In this document: piece after piece, positions 31,568 through 40,845 of the stretch
How positions within the stretch are numbered: position 1 is the stretch's first letter
How the letters are laid out: every line of letters begins with the position of its first letter
DNA from: Syntrophobacterales bacterium
GTDB lineage: Bacteria; Desulfobacterota; Desulfobaccia; Desulfobaccales; 0-14-0-80-60-11
Direction of reading: 5' to 3'
Length of the DNA: 41,812 bases
Assembly: GCA_023512475.1 (NCBI GenBank)
Contig: JAILZL010000026.1
Span: 1-41,812 of the forward strand
The notes under the pieces: generated by a model
Databases searched by the model: none
What the model saw: only the letters and a program-made list of their open reading frames with translations
Told to the model about the DNA's origin: nothing
Translations under genes and position numbers: made by a program

Positions 31568-32503
31568 ATGAAACCCAGCTTTACCGGGACCGTGGCCCTG
31601 CTCTGGCTGGCCCTGGTGCTGACCGGCTGCGGCAACCCCCAGGAAGAGGCCCGCATCAAACTGGGGCAGATGAACCTCAAATATAACGAAGACACCTTCG
31701 TGGAGCGGGCCCGGGACGGGGATGTGCTGGCGGTGCGGCTCTTTCTCCAGGCGGGGATGCATCCGGAGGTGGCGGACAAGGAGGGCAAGACCGCCCTCAT
31801 CGCCGCGGCCCAGAAAGGTCGGGCGGAGATCATCCGGATCCTCCTGGAGAAAGGCGCGGATGTCAACGCCAAGGACAAGCGCTTCGGCGGCACCCCCCTC
31901 ATCTGGGGGGCCCTGCAGGGCGAGGTGGAGACCCTGAAGCTGTTGCTGGAAAAGGGCGCCGATCTGCAAGCCACCGATGAAAAAAACGGCATGAACGCCC
32001 TGTTGGCCGCGGCGGCCCGGGGCCATCTGGCCGCGGCCAAGCTCCTGGTGGAGCGGGGCTTGAATGTTAACACCGCCGACAAGGAGGGCCGCACGCCCCT
32101 GCTGTGGGCGGCCCAGAGCGGCAACCAGGAGCTGGTGGCCCTGCTCCTGGAGAAAGGCGCCGACCCCAGAGCCCGGGACAAAAACGGCCTGGACCTCCTC
32201 CTGGCCGCCGCCTCCCGGGGGCGCCTGGACACGGTGAAGCTGGCCATGGAAAAGGGCGCCGACCTGAATACCAGGGACAACGAAGGCAATACCGCCCTCA
32301 TCTGGGCGGTAAAGGGGGGCAACCCGGAGCTGGTCTCCTTCCTGCTGGAGAAAGGGGTGGAGGTCAATGCCCGCAATCAGAAGGGGAAAAGCGCCCTGAG
32401 CCACGCCCTGGACGCCAAGCGCCAGGATCTGCAGGACCTGCTCCTCCAGGCCGGGGCTCAGCCGGAGACGCCCAAGGCGGACCCCCAGCCCAAGAAGCCC
32501 TGA
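31568..32503 (+). CDS. Ankyrin-repeat lipoprotein
   Basis: A 311-residue exported protein. The signal VALLWLALVLTGC ends with lipobox LTGC (cysteine 21). From about residue 40 to 300 it is made of about seven 33-residue ankyrin repeats, each with the TALIxAAxKGxxEIIxxLLEKGADVNAxD pattern (for example GRTPLLWAAQSGNQELVALL and GNTALIWAVKGGNPELVSFL). It likely binds protein partners at the outer membrane periplasmic face. GAGGAGG at 31554-31560 sits seven bases before this ATG, making it preferable to the ATG at 31562. A TACAAT box at 31523-31528 may be its -10. Repeat copy 3 follows the stop. Confidence 0.9.
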   Translation: MKPSFTGTVALLWLALVLTGCGNPQEEARIKLGQMNLKYNEDTFVERARDGDVLAVRLFLQAGMHPEVADKEGKTALIAAAQKGRAEIIRILLEKGADVNAKDKRFGGTPLIWGALQGEVETLKLLLEKGADLQATDEKNGMNALLAAAARGHLAAAKLLVERGLNVNTADKEGRTPLLWAAQSGNQELVALLLEKGADPRARDKNGLDLLLAAASRGRLDTVKLAMEKGADLNTRDNEGNTALIWAVKGGNPELVSFLLEKGVEVNARNQKGKSALSHALDAKRQDLQDLLLQAGAQPETPKADPQPKKP

Positions 32504-32532
32504 CAGGCGGTGGAAAACCACCCCTTACCCCA

Positions 32533-32605
32533 CATCCGGTGGGATAAGGCCGGCCGAGGTTGTGGGAGGGGGCTGGTGATCCCTGGCCTTTATCACCCCC
32601 TGCCC
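32533..32605. repeat. Degenerate copy 3 of the structured repeat
   Basis: ATCCGGTGGGATAAGGCCGGCC (20-of-24-type match with the start of copy 1, ATCCGGCGGGATGAGGCC) is followed by a GGTGAT/ATCACC hairpin in place of the GGGGTC/GACCCC one. The middle part (TTTTGCC... AAATCCC) is missing, so homology is less sure. It lies just after the ankyrin lipoprotein gene. Confidence 0.4.
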
Positions 32606-32648
32606 AGGGCCGCGGCCGTCCGGGGCCGGAGGCGGGGCCTGGACGCGG

Positions 32649-33281
32649 TTAATCCCGGCAGGGGGTGGTGCCGAAGGGGTTTTTGCCCAGCCGGCTCAGC
32701 AGATCCAGAAGGAGGCGGGCGGTGGCTCCCCAGATGCAAGTGTCAGCGAGATGCCAGCAGCAGACGCTCACCGTGCGGCCCTGGTAGGTATAAGGGCCGG
32801 TGCGCCATCTCTCGGGGGGCAAAAACTCCGCCAAGGGATAGGTGAGCAGCCGGGCCACCTCCCGGGGATTCAGCCGGAAATCATACGGGTAGGGAATGAC
32901 CCCCACATAGGGGTGGATGTAAAACCCGGTGACCGTGGCGGTGGGCTGGAGCATTCCCAGGACCCGCACGTCCCGGGGGGCGAGCCCGATTTCCTCCCAG
33001 GCTTCCCTCAGGGCGGTGGCCAGCAAGTGAGGATCGCCGGGATCGGCCACCCCCCCGGGAAAGGAGATCTGGCTCTGGTGGTGTTTCACCAGCTCGGTGC
33101 GCTGGGTGAAGAGGAGATGGGGCTCCCCCTCCTGCCAGAAGAGGGGGACCAGCACTCCGGCGGGCTGGCAGTCCGGCGGGCTGTCGTCGGTCGGCACCAC
33201 CGGAGAGAGGACGGACCCCAGCCCCGTGGGTGACAGGGGCAGGCGGAGCTTGGCGGGAGAGCTTTCGGGCATGGCGGCCAC
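32649..33281 (-). CDS. Nudix hydrolase, CoA pyrophosphatase-like (NudL/YeaB)
   Basis: A 210-residue Nudix protein. The motif LLFTQRTELVKHHQSQISFPGG is the CoAse-specific signature and leads to the Nudix box (GGVADPGD...TALREAWEEIGL), with Asp in place of the first Glu, as is common in the CoAse subgroup. It hydrolyses CoA and its derivatives to 3',5'-ADP and 4'-phosphopantetheine. Later sequence (VTGFYIHPYVGVIPYPYDF, PLAEFLPPERW) also matches that subgroup. GTG 33281 or ATG 33272 are possible starts; a TTGTCA-N17-GACAAT promoter lies upstream. Confidence 0.93.
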   Translation of the reverse strand: MAAMPESSPAKLRLPLSPTGLGSVLSPVVPTDDSPPDCQPAGVLVPLFWQEGEPHLLFTQRTELVKHHQSQISFPGGVADPGDPHLLATALREAWEEIGLAPRDVRVLGMLQPTATVTGFYIHPYVGVIPYPYDFRLNPREVARLLTYPLAEFLPPERWRTGPYTYQGRTVSVCCWHLADTCIWGATARLLLDLLSRLGKNPFGTTPCRD

Positions 33282-33317
33282 GGGGGCTGGCGGGCTTCAT
33301 GCCGCGCCTTTCCCTGT

Positions 33318-33346
33318 ATTGTCCCTCAGGCCGGGGAATTTGACAA
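33318..33346 (-). promoter_or_regulatory. Promoter of the Nudix hydrolase gene
   Basis: Minus-strand TTGTCA (33346-33341) and GACAAT (33323-33318) with a 17-bp spacer, about 37 bp before the GTG start. Confidence 0.55.
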
Positions 33347-33366
33347 GGCAGCCGGACCGTCGGGGT

Positions 33367-33395
33367 TTGACACCCCCGGGTGGAGGGGTTATTTT
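33367..33395 (+). promoter_or_regulatory. Promoter of the ferritin-like gene
   Basis: Perfect TTGACA (33367-33372) and TATTTT (33390-33395) separated by 17 bp, about 75 bp before the ATG. It is back-to-back with the Nudix promoter. TTTGACA also occurs at 33339-33345, so the two could share an operator. Confidence 0.6.
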
Positions 33396-33469
33396 TGAAA
33401 CCAGAAGTGCCAGGGGGAGGGAGCTTTTAGCCGACCCCGCTTTTTTTCATCCCGGTGAGGAAGGGTCTC

Positions 33470-34015
33470 ATGTCTCAGGAAAAGGTGAATCCGACGGTGC
33501 GGGATTATCTGCTGGCGGCCTTGAAGGAGGCCATCCAGATGGAAGTGGACGGCCGCCAGTTCTATCTCGAAGCGGCCAAAAAGGTGCAAAACGAAGGCGT
33601 GCGCCAGATCCTGGAATACCTGGCGGAGGCCGAGGTCTATCACATCAAGAAATTCAACGAAATCTACCACAGCCTGGAGGCTGACCCCCACTGGACCGAC
33701 ACCCTGGCGGAGTTCAAGCCGCCCAGGATCGAGCCCTATGCCTGTGTCCTGGCCCTGGAAAAGGCCGGAGAGGGCACCGGCGGCAAGGACGACCTGGAGG
33801 CCCTGCGGACCGGTCTCAAGATGGAGCAGTGCGCCATCGACTATTACACCAAACTGGCCCGGGAGACGGAAGTGCCCCTGGCCCGGCGCTTTTTCATCAG
33901 CCTGGCCCATGAGGAGCGGGGCCATTACATGATGCTCCTCGACATGCACAACTACCTTACCGATCCCGCGGACTGGTTCTATGTGCACCAGATGAGCCAC
34001 GTGGACGGCGCCTGA
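33470..34015 (+). CDS. Ferritin-like (rubrerythrin-type) diiron protein
   Basis: A 181-residue four-helix protein. Diiron ligand motifs are visible: AIQMEVDGRQFYLEAA, EYLAEAEVYHIKKFNE, KMEQCAIDYYTKLA and LAHEERGHYMMLLDMHNYL, each with Glu or EXXH. The C-terminal DWFYVHQMSHVDG is a familiar tail of rubrerythrin-like proteins in anaerobes. It lacks the rubredoxin CxxC domain of full rubrerythrin, so peroxidase, iron-sensing or electron-transfer roles are all open. The ATG at 33470, after GAGGAAGG, is better than the GTG at 33455. Its promoter is back-to-back with the Nudix gene. Confidence 0.9.
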   Translation: MSQEKVNPTVRDYLLAALKEAIQMEVDGRQFYLEAAKKVQNEGVRQILEYLAEAEVYHIKKFNEIYHSLEADPHWTDTLAEFKPPRIEPYACVLALEKAGEGTGGKDDLEALRTGLKMEQCAIDYYTKLARETEVPLARRFFISLAHEERGHYMMLLDMHNYLTDPADWFYVHQMSHVDGA

Positions 34016-34163
34016 GGGCGCCCCGGGGGCAGGAGCGGAAAAACCCGCCCCATCTGCCGGGACTGGGAGGGGGGCCGGGAGCGCCGGGGGAGGAGGGGCT
34101 GGCTTCCCGGCCCCGGCGGGTAGACCGTGATCCCCCTTCCGGGAGGCATCAACCAGCATATCC

Positions 34164-34925
34164 ATGGAACTCATCATCCTGGGCTCCGGCACCGGAGCCC
34201 CTTACCGCAAGCGGGGCGCGCCGGGCTATGCGGTGCTGGCCGCCGGCAAACTCATCGTCCTGGACCTGGGCGCAGGCACCCTGCGGGCCCTGGCCCATCA
34301 CGCCCTGGATTTTTCCGGGATCGACCTTCTGGCTATCACCCACCTCCACCCCGACCACGTGGGGGACCTGGTGCCCTTTTTCTTTGCCACCCACTACTCC
34401 CTGGGCTATTACCGGGTCCAGCCCTTCATTCTGGCGGCCGCCCGGGGCTTCCGGGACTTTCATGAGCGCCTGAAGATCCCCTTCGGCCACTGGGTGGAGC
34501 CGCCCCCGGGGAAGATGGATCTGCAGGAATTGGACCCGGAGGGCCCCGACGGCCTGGAGATACCCGGGGTCCGCCTGCTCAGCGCCCCCACCCGGCACAT
34601 TCCCGGCAGCCTAGCCTACCGCCTGGAGGCGGACGGCGGCTCCCTGGTCTATTCCGGGGACACGGAGTTCTGCGACTCCCTGGTGGAGCTGGCCCGGGGC
34701 GCGGACGTGCTCCTGTGTGAGTGCGCCATGCCCTATTCCGTCCCGGGGCACATGAGCCCGGAGGAGGCAGGCCGGCTGGCGGCCCAGGCCGGGGTGAAGC
34801 GCCTGGTTCTGACGCACTTTTACCCCCCCTGCGATGGCGTGGACGTCGTGTCCCTGGCGGCGAAGGCATTCCCCGGGGAGATCATCAGGGCAGAAGACGA
34901 CATGGAGCTCCCCATTCCCGGCTGA
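34164..34925 (+). CDS. Metallo-beta-lactamase-fold hydrolase, RNase Z-like
   Basis: A 253-residue protein with MELIILGSGTGAPYRKRGAPG at the start, as in the RNase Z/arylsulfatase-like branch of the fold. Metal ligands: THLHPDHVGD at 59-68 (H60, H62, D64, H65), a later His in APTRHIPGS, SGDTEF for the bridging Asp, and THFYPP near the end. It probably cleaves a phosphodiester or similar ester; no exosite arm for tRNA is visible and the true substrate is unknown. Spacing of 148 bp after the ferritin-like gene suggests its own unit or a readthrough operon. Confidence 0.9.
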   Translation: MELIILGSGTGAPYRKRGAPGYAVLAAGKLIVLDLGAGTLRALAHHALDFSGIDLLAITHLHPDHVGDLVPFFFATHYSLGYYRVQPFILAAARGFRDFHERLKIPFGHWVEPPPGKMDLQELDPEGPDGLEIPGVRLLSAPTRHIPGSLAYRLEADGGSLVYSGDTEFCDSLVELARGADVLLCECAMPYSVPGHMSPEEAGRLAAQAGVKRLVLTHFYPPCDGVDVVSLAAKAFPGEIIRAEDDMELPIPG

Positions 34926-34986
34926 GTGGTGGCCAGGAAACCCCGCAGGCACAGGAGAAGAGGAGCAGGGGAACGCCCATCACAAG

Positions 34987-35009
34987 CCGGCGAAAGAAGC
35001 CGGGGTTTT
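34987..35009 (+). terminator. Weak terminator after the metallo-hydrolase
   Basis: A 5-bp stem CCGGC/GCCGG (34987-34991 and 34999-35003) with a GAAAGAA loop is followed by GGTTTT. The convergent spacer also has an 8-bp hairpin, GGACCGCC/GGCGGTCC (35060-35067/35079-35086). Confidence 0.35.
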
Positions 35010-35191
35010 AGGGAGCTTTGGGGCGGGGAAGCCGCTCCGGCCTCTCTCCCTGAATCGGTGGACCGCCTCAACCTTGGGGGCGGTCCGGAGTGCTCCGGGT
35101 GATAATGAACACCCTTTCCCCTGGGCTGAGGGAGGCTGGAGCAGGAAGGGCCAGGCGCTTCGGGGGCTTGATGGGCCGCCCCTGGAGTGTC

Positions 35192-36160
35192 TTAAGAGGT
35201 GCGGGCCAGGAGCATTTCGGTGATACCCCAGAAATAGCCCTTCTCCGGGCATTCGGGAAAGAGGCGGAGATGGTCCTGGGCCGCCCGGGTGTACTTCCGG
35301 GCCAGACCGCGGGCATACTCCAGGGCGCCGCAGCTCTCCAGGAGATCCCGGATCTCTCCGGCATGTTCGGGACGGACCTCCCGGGCCAGCTCCCGGAGGC
35401 GCCGGCGCCCCGCCTCATCGGCCCGCTTCAGGGCGGCGATAAAGGGGAGGGTGATGCGGCCCTCCTTGAGGTCGTTGGCCACCGGTTTCCCCAACTGCCG
35501 TTCGTCGCCGGTGAAGTCCAGGATGTCATCCACCAGCTGGAAGGTGAGGCCCAGGTTAAGGCCGAAGCGGGCCAGGGCCTCCTCCTGCTCCGGAGGGGCA
35601 CCGCTGACGATGGCCCCGATCTGGCAGGCCGCGGACATGAGCACCGCGGTCTTGCGGTGGATGACCTCGAAATACTCCTCTTCCGTGAGGTCCAGGTTGC
35701 GGGCGTGCAGGAGCTGGAGAATCTCCCCTTCGGCCATCATGGTGGTGGCGTGGGCCAGGACTTGCAGCACCTTGAGACGGTCGGTGGTGACGGCCAGGGA
35801 CAGGGCCTTGGCCAGGAGAAAATCCCCCACCAGGATCACCGCCTGGTTGCCCCAGATGGTGTTGGCGGTGGAGGTCCCCCGGCGCACCGTGGCCGCGTCC
35901 ACCACATCATCATGCAGCAGGGTGGCGGCGTGCAGGTATTCGAAAATGGTGGAAAAATCCGCCAGATGATTGCTGCGGCAGCCGCACAGCCGGGCGGAGA
36001 GCACAAACAGGAGCGGGCGCACCCGCTTGCCGCCGCTCAAAAGGATGTGCCGCCCCACCTGGGAGATGAAGGGCACATGGGTGGTGAGATTGGCCTCCAG
36101 GGCCCGGTTGATGGCCTCAATCTCCGGGGCCAGGGCCGCCAGCAACTGCGCTTGGTTCAT
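35192..36160 (-). CDS. Polyprenyl diphosphate synthase (octaprenyl/heptaprenyl type)
   Basis: A 322-residue all-alpha prenyl transferase. Signature motifs are GGKRVRP (43-49), the first Asp-rich motif DDVVD (84-88), GD-KA-type KTAVL, and the second Asp-rich motif DDILD (212-216) followed by GKPVANDLKEGRITLP. It adds isopentenyl units to make the side chain of menaquinone or ubiquinone. Its small residues upstream of the first motif (FEYLHAATLLH) are typical of long-chain enzymes; the residue at minus five is Ala/His, so chain length is not certain. A good TTGACA-N17-TATTTT promoter precedes it. Confidence 0.93.
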   Translation of the reverse strand: MNQAQLLAALAPEIEAINRALEANLTTHVPFISQVGRHILLSGGKRVRPLLFVLSARLCGCRSNHLADFSTIFEYLHAATLLHDDVVDAATVRRGTSTANTIWGNQAVILVGDFLLAKALSLAVTTDRLKVLQVLAHATTMMAEGEILQLLHARNLDLTEEEYFEVIHRKTAVLMSAACQIGAIVSGAPPEQEEALARFGLNLGLTFQLVDDILDFTGDERQLGKPVANDLKEGRITLPFIAALKRADEAGRRRLRELAREVRPEHAGEIRDLLESCGALEYARGLARKYTRAAQDHLRLFPECPEKGYFWGITEMLLARTS

Positions 36161-36183
36161 GGCAAGGTATCCGTTAAGTGAAA

Positions 36184-36212
36184 AAAATAACTTAGAAACA
36201 TTCCCCTGTCAA
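36184..36212 (-). promoter_or_regulatory. Promoter of the polyprenyl synthase gene
   Basis: Minus-strand perfect TTGACA (36212-36207) and TATTTT (36189-36184) with a 17-bp spacer, about 24 bp before the ATG. Confidence 0.65.
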
Positions 36213-36283
36213 TGTTTTGCCGCAGCATCGGGCGGGGGCAGAGGGGCAGACTGAGCCCCTCCGGCCGCCCCACGGGGCCAGGG

Positions 36284-36739
36284 ATGCCTGCCACGAACCA
36301 GACGGCGCCGCCCTGCAAATTCTGCCGCCTCCTCGCCGGAGAGCTCCCGGCCTGGCCGGTCCTGGAGGACGCGGCCACCTTCGCCTTCCTGGACCACCGG
36401 CCGCTTTTCCCGGGCCACTGCCTTATTATTCCCCGGCGGCATGTGGCCACCCTGCCGGAGCTGCCCCCGGAGTTGCTGGCGCCCCTGTTCGGGGTGGTGC
36501 GCCTCCTGGCCCAGGCCGTGGTGGAGGCCCTGGGGGCGGAAGGCTCCTTTGTGGCCCTCAACAACACCGTCAGCCAGAGCGTGGGCCACCTGCACGTGCA
36601 CGTGGTGCCCCGGCGCCGCAAGGACGGCCTCAAAGGGTTCTTCTGGCCCCGGCAGAAATACCGGGACGAGGCGGAGGCGGCGGAGGTGCAACGGCGCCTG
36701 GCGGAAGCGGCCCGGCGCCTGCGGGCCGCGGGCTGGTGA
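36284..36739 (+). CDS. HIT-family nucleotide-binding protein
   Basis: A 151-residue histidine-triad protein. CKFC (11-14) and H53 form part of the Hint-type zinc site, and the triad is GHLHVHVVPR (H102, H104, H106). LIIPRRHVATLPEL and FVALNNTVSQSV are the other family signatures. It hydrolyses AMP-linked or diadenosine nucleotides. The ATG at 36284 is chosen because the preceding 24 codons (from 36212) are Arg/Gly-rich and do not match the family. The 259 bp up to the next gene (convergent) show no clear feature. Confidence 0.9.
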   Translation: MPATNQTAPPCKFCRLLAGELPAWPVLEDAATFAFLDHRPLFPGHCLIIPRRHVATLPELPPELLAPLFGVVRLLAQAVVEALGAEGSFVALNNTVSQSVGHLHVHVVPRRRKDGLKGFFWPRQKYRDEAEAAEVQRRLAEAARRLRAAGW

Positions 36740-36998
36740 GGGGGGCCGGGGCGGGCTCACCGGCGCCGGGCGGGCTCTCCGCCCAGCCTGCCCCTCCCCG
36801 GGCGGTCCACCGCCTCAAGTCGCGGGCCGGAGATCAGGGTCCGGGGCCGCATTCCCCGGCCAGGAAGGCGGCGGGGCGTTTTCTCTCCCCGGGGACGGCA
36901 GGAGGGCCGGGGGAGAGGGAGCCTGTCCGGAGGAGGCCGGCCGAAAGCCCGCAACCGGAGATCCAGCCCCCTTCCGGGCGGGGAAGGAAGTTGATCCC

Positions 36999-37649
36999 TT
37001 AAAACTCCCCGGCGAAAAAGAACTCCTCCTCCGGCAGCTTCACGCAGGTGAGAAAATTGCCGTACACCGCGCCGGTGTCGATCCCCAGCTTGTTGGGCAT
37101 GATCAGGGGGGCCCGGAAGGGGGTGTGGCCGAAGACGATCTTCTTGCCGAAATCCTCAAAGGACATGATGAACTCCCCCCGGATCCACAGCAGGTCCTCT
37201 TCGCTCTGCTGATCAAGGGGCACCCCCGGCTTCACCCCGGCATGGACGAAGAAATACTCCGGGGTTTCATAGTAGGGCAACAGCTCCCGGAAAAAGATCT
37301 CGTGCTCCGGCGGCAGGCGCAACTCCTTGAGATTCTGCCAGTTTTCCCCCCAATACTCCCTTAAGGTGCTGCGGCCGCCGTTGAAAAGGAAGAGCTCCCG
37401 GTCCTTGCCGGTGAGGAAGTCCAGGAACATGGCCTCGTGGTTGCCTTTGAGGCAGATGATGCGGTCGCCGGGGTGTCTCGCCTTGAGGCGCACCAGGTAC
37501 TCCACCACCCCCCGGGAGCACAGGCCCCGGTCGATATAATCCCCCACAAAGACCAGGCGGTCCCGGCTGAGGTCCGGGTTCACCTCCTCGAGCAAACGCT
37601 CCAGATGGCCCAGGCAGCCGTGGATGTCGCCGACGACGTAAATGCTCAT
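36999..37649 (-). CDS. PPP-family metallophosphatase (Ser/Thr phosphatase or Ap4A hydrolase-like)
   Basis: A 216-residue protein with the full calcineurin-like motif set: GDIHG (7-11), VGDYIDRG, LKGNHEAM, FVHAGV and VFGHTP. Short PPP-type proteins in bacteria act as protein serine/threonine phosphatases or diadenosine tetraphosphate hydrolases. The insert LFLFNGGRSTLREYWG is common in the bacterial PPP group. The start is the ATG at 37649, giving MSIYVVGDIHG; longer upstream frames are unlikely. It follows the radical SAM gene by 97 bp on the same strand. Confidence 0.9.
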   Translation of the reverse strand: MSIYVVGDIHGCLGHLERLLEEVNPDLSRDRLVFVGDYIDRGLCSRGVVEYLVRLKARHPGDRIICLKGNHEAMFLDFLTGKDRELFLFNGGRSTLREYWGENWQNLKELRLPPEHEIFFRELLPYYETPEYFFVHAGVKPGVPLDQQSEEDLLWIRGEFIMSFEDFGKKIVFGHTPFRAPLIMPNKLGIDTGAVYGNFLTCVKLPEEEFFFAGEF

Positions 37650-37746
37650 GGTCTCTGGGGACGGCCGGCGGCCCTCTCCTCCAGGGGCCGGAAACCAGCC
37701 TCCCTTCCTGCCTTCCGGCCTCTGCCGGGCTTCGGCTGACCCCGGA

Positions 37747-38682
37747 TCAGAGTTCCAGCCAGCGGAAGAGCCGCTCCCGCCGGTCCAGACGGGTGAGGCC
37801 CGCGGCCCGGGCCGCCCGCTCCGCCTCGGCCAGCTCCTGGTCGGTGGGGAAGCGCCTGAGGGACGGGTGCTCATAGGCCCGGCCGCAGGGGCGGTACTGG
37901 GACATGACATTCACATAGGTGTTGAGGGAGATCTCTTTGGCCAGAAACTCCATGCACTCCCGGGTGCCCGCCAGGTTGTCGGGCAGCACCAGATGGCGCA
38001 CGAGAAGCCCCCGCCGGGCGATGCCCTGCTCATCCAGCACCAGGTCCCCCACCTGCCGGTGCATCTCCTTCAAAGCCGCCTTGGCCACCTCGGGATAATC
38101 CGGGGCAATGCAGAGCTCCGCCGCCACCTTGGGATCCCAGAACTTGAAATCCGGCATGTAAATGTCAATCACCCCCTCCAGGAGCTTAAGCGTCTCCACG
38201 GAGTCATAGCCCCCGGTGTTGTACACCAGGGGGACGTTTAACCCCGCCTCAATGGCCGCCGGCAGGGCCGCCAGGATCTGATACACCTGGTGGGAGGGGG
38301 TGACAAAATTGATGTTGTGGCAGCCCTGTTTTTGCAGATACACCATGATGGCCGCCAAAGCCTCAATGGTGATCTCCTCCCCCTCCCCCCCGTGACTGAT
38401 GTCCCAGTTCTGGCAGAAGATGCAGTACAGGTTGCAGTGGGTGAAGAAGATGGTGCCGGAGCCCCGCCGCCCCACCAGGGGGTCCTCCTCCCCGAAATGG
38501 GGCCCGTAGGAGGCCACCACGGGCCGATCCCCGGTGCGGCAGAGTCCCAGCTCCCCATGATGCCGGTCCACCAGGCAGCGATGGGGACAGAGGGTGCACT
38601 GATTCAGAATGTCATCAGCCGCGGCGATCTTTTTTTCCAGCTCCCCCCGGCGATACGTTTCCAAATATACCGGCTCCCACAT
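37747..38682 (-). CDS. Radical SAM protein (PflA/MoaA-like)
   Basis: A 311-residue radical SAM enzyme. The SAM/4Fe-4S motif is C83-x3-C87-x2-C90 (THCNLYCIFCQNWD). An additional N-terminal cysteine cluster, C29, C32, C36 and C48 (CTLCPHRC...GLC), suggests a second metal site. VTPSHQVYQIL and YNTGGYDSVETLKLLEG are strand/helix elements common in pyruvate formate-lyase activating enzyme-like proteins that are often annotated only as radical SAM. No candidate substrate is encoded nearby. The start ATG 38682 is preferred over 38745 because it directly leads the domain. Confidence 0.9.
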   Translation of the reverse strand: MWEPVYLETYRRGELEKKIAAADDILNQCTLCPHRCLVDRHHGELGLCRTGDRPVVASYGPHFGEEDPLVGRRGSGTIFFTHCNLYCIFCQNWDISHGGEGEEITIEALAAIMVYLQKQGCHNINFVTPSHQVYQILAALPAAIEAGLNVPLVYNTGGYDSVETLKLLEGVIDIYMPDFKFWDPKVAAELCIAPDYPEVAKAALKEMHRQVGDLVLDEQGIARRGLLVRHLVLPDNLAGTRECMEFLAKEISLNTYVNVMSQYRPCGRAYEHPSLRRFPTDQELAEAERAARAAGLTRLDRRERLFRWLEL

Positions 38683-38793
38683 CACGGGCTCCCCAGGCGG
38701 CCTTGGGGCTAGGCCCGGTGGCTCTCCGACCCCGGGCGGCGACACCTGTATCCACCGGCCGGGAGCTCACCCCCCGTGCCTGCCGCTGAAACT

Positions 38794-40752
<1,959 letters not shown>

Positions 40753-40778
40753 GAAGGGAGAATTCGCTTTTTAAAAAA

Positions 40779-40799
40779 ATTATACCCGAAAATTTCGGG
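40779..40799 (-). promoter_or_regulatory. Helicase promoter with abutting palindrome
   Basis: On the minus strand a perfect TATAAT (40784-40779) is 27 bp before the helicase ATG. A perfect 7+1+7 palindrome, CCCGAAA-T-TTTCGGG (40799-40785), touches its upstream side and would lie between -10 and -35. The -35 is poor, so activation or repression at this site is possible. Confidence 0.5.
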
Positions 40800-40845
40800 G
40801 CGGGCGGAGGAATTTTCGCCCTGACAGGGCCGGTCCGGGAAGGCT

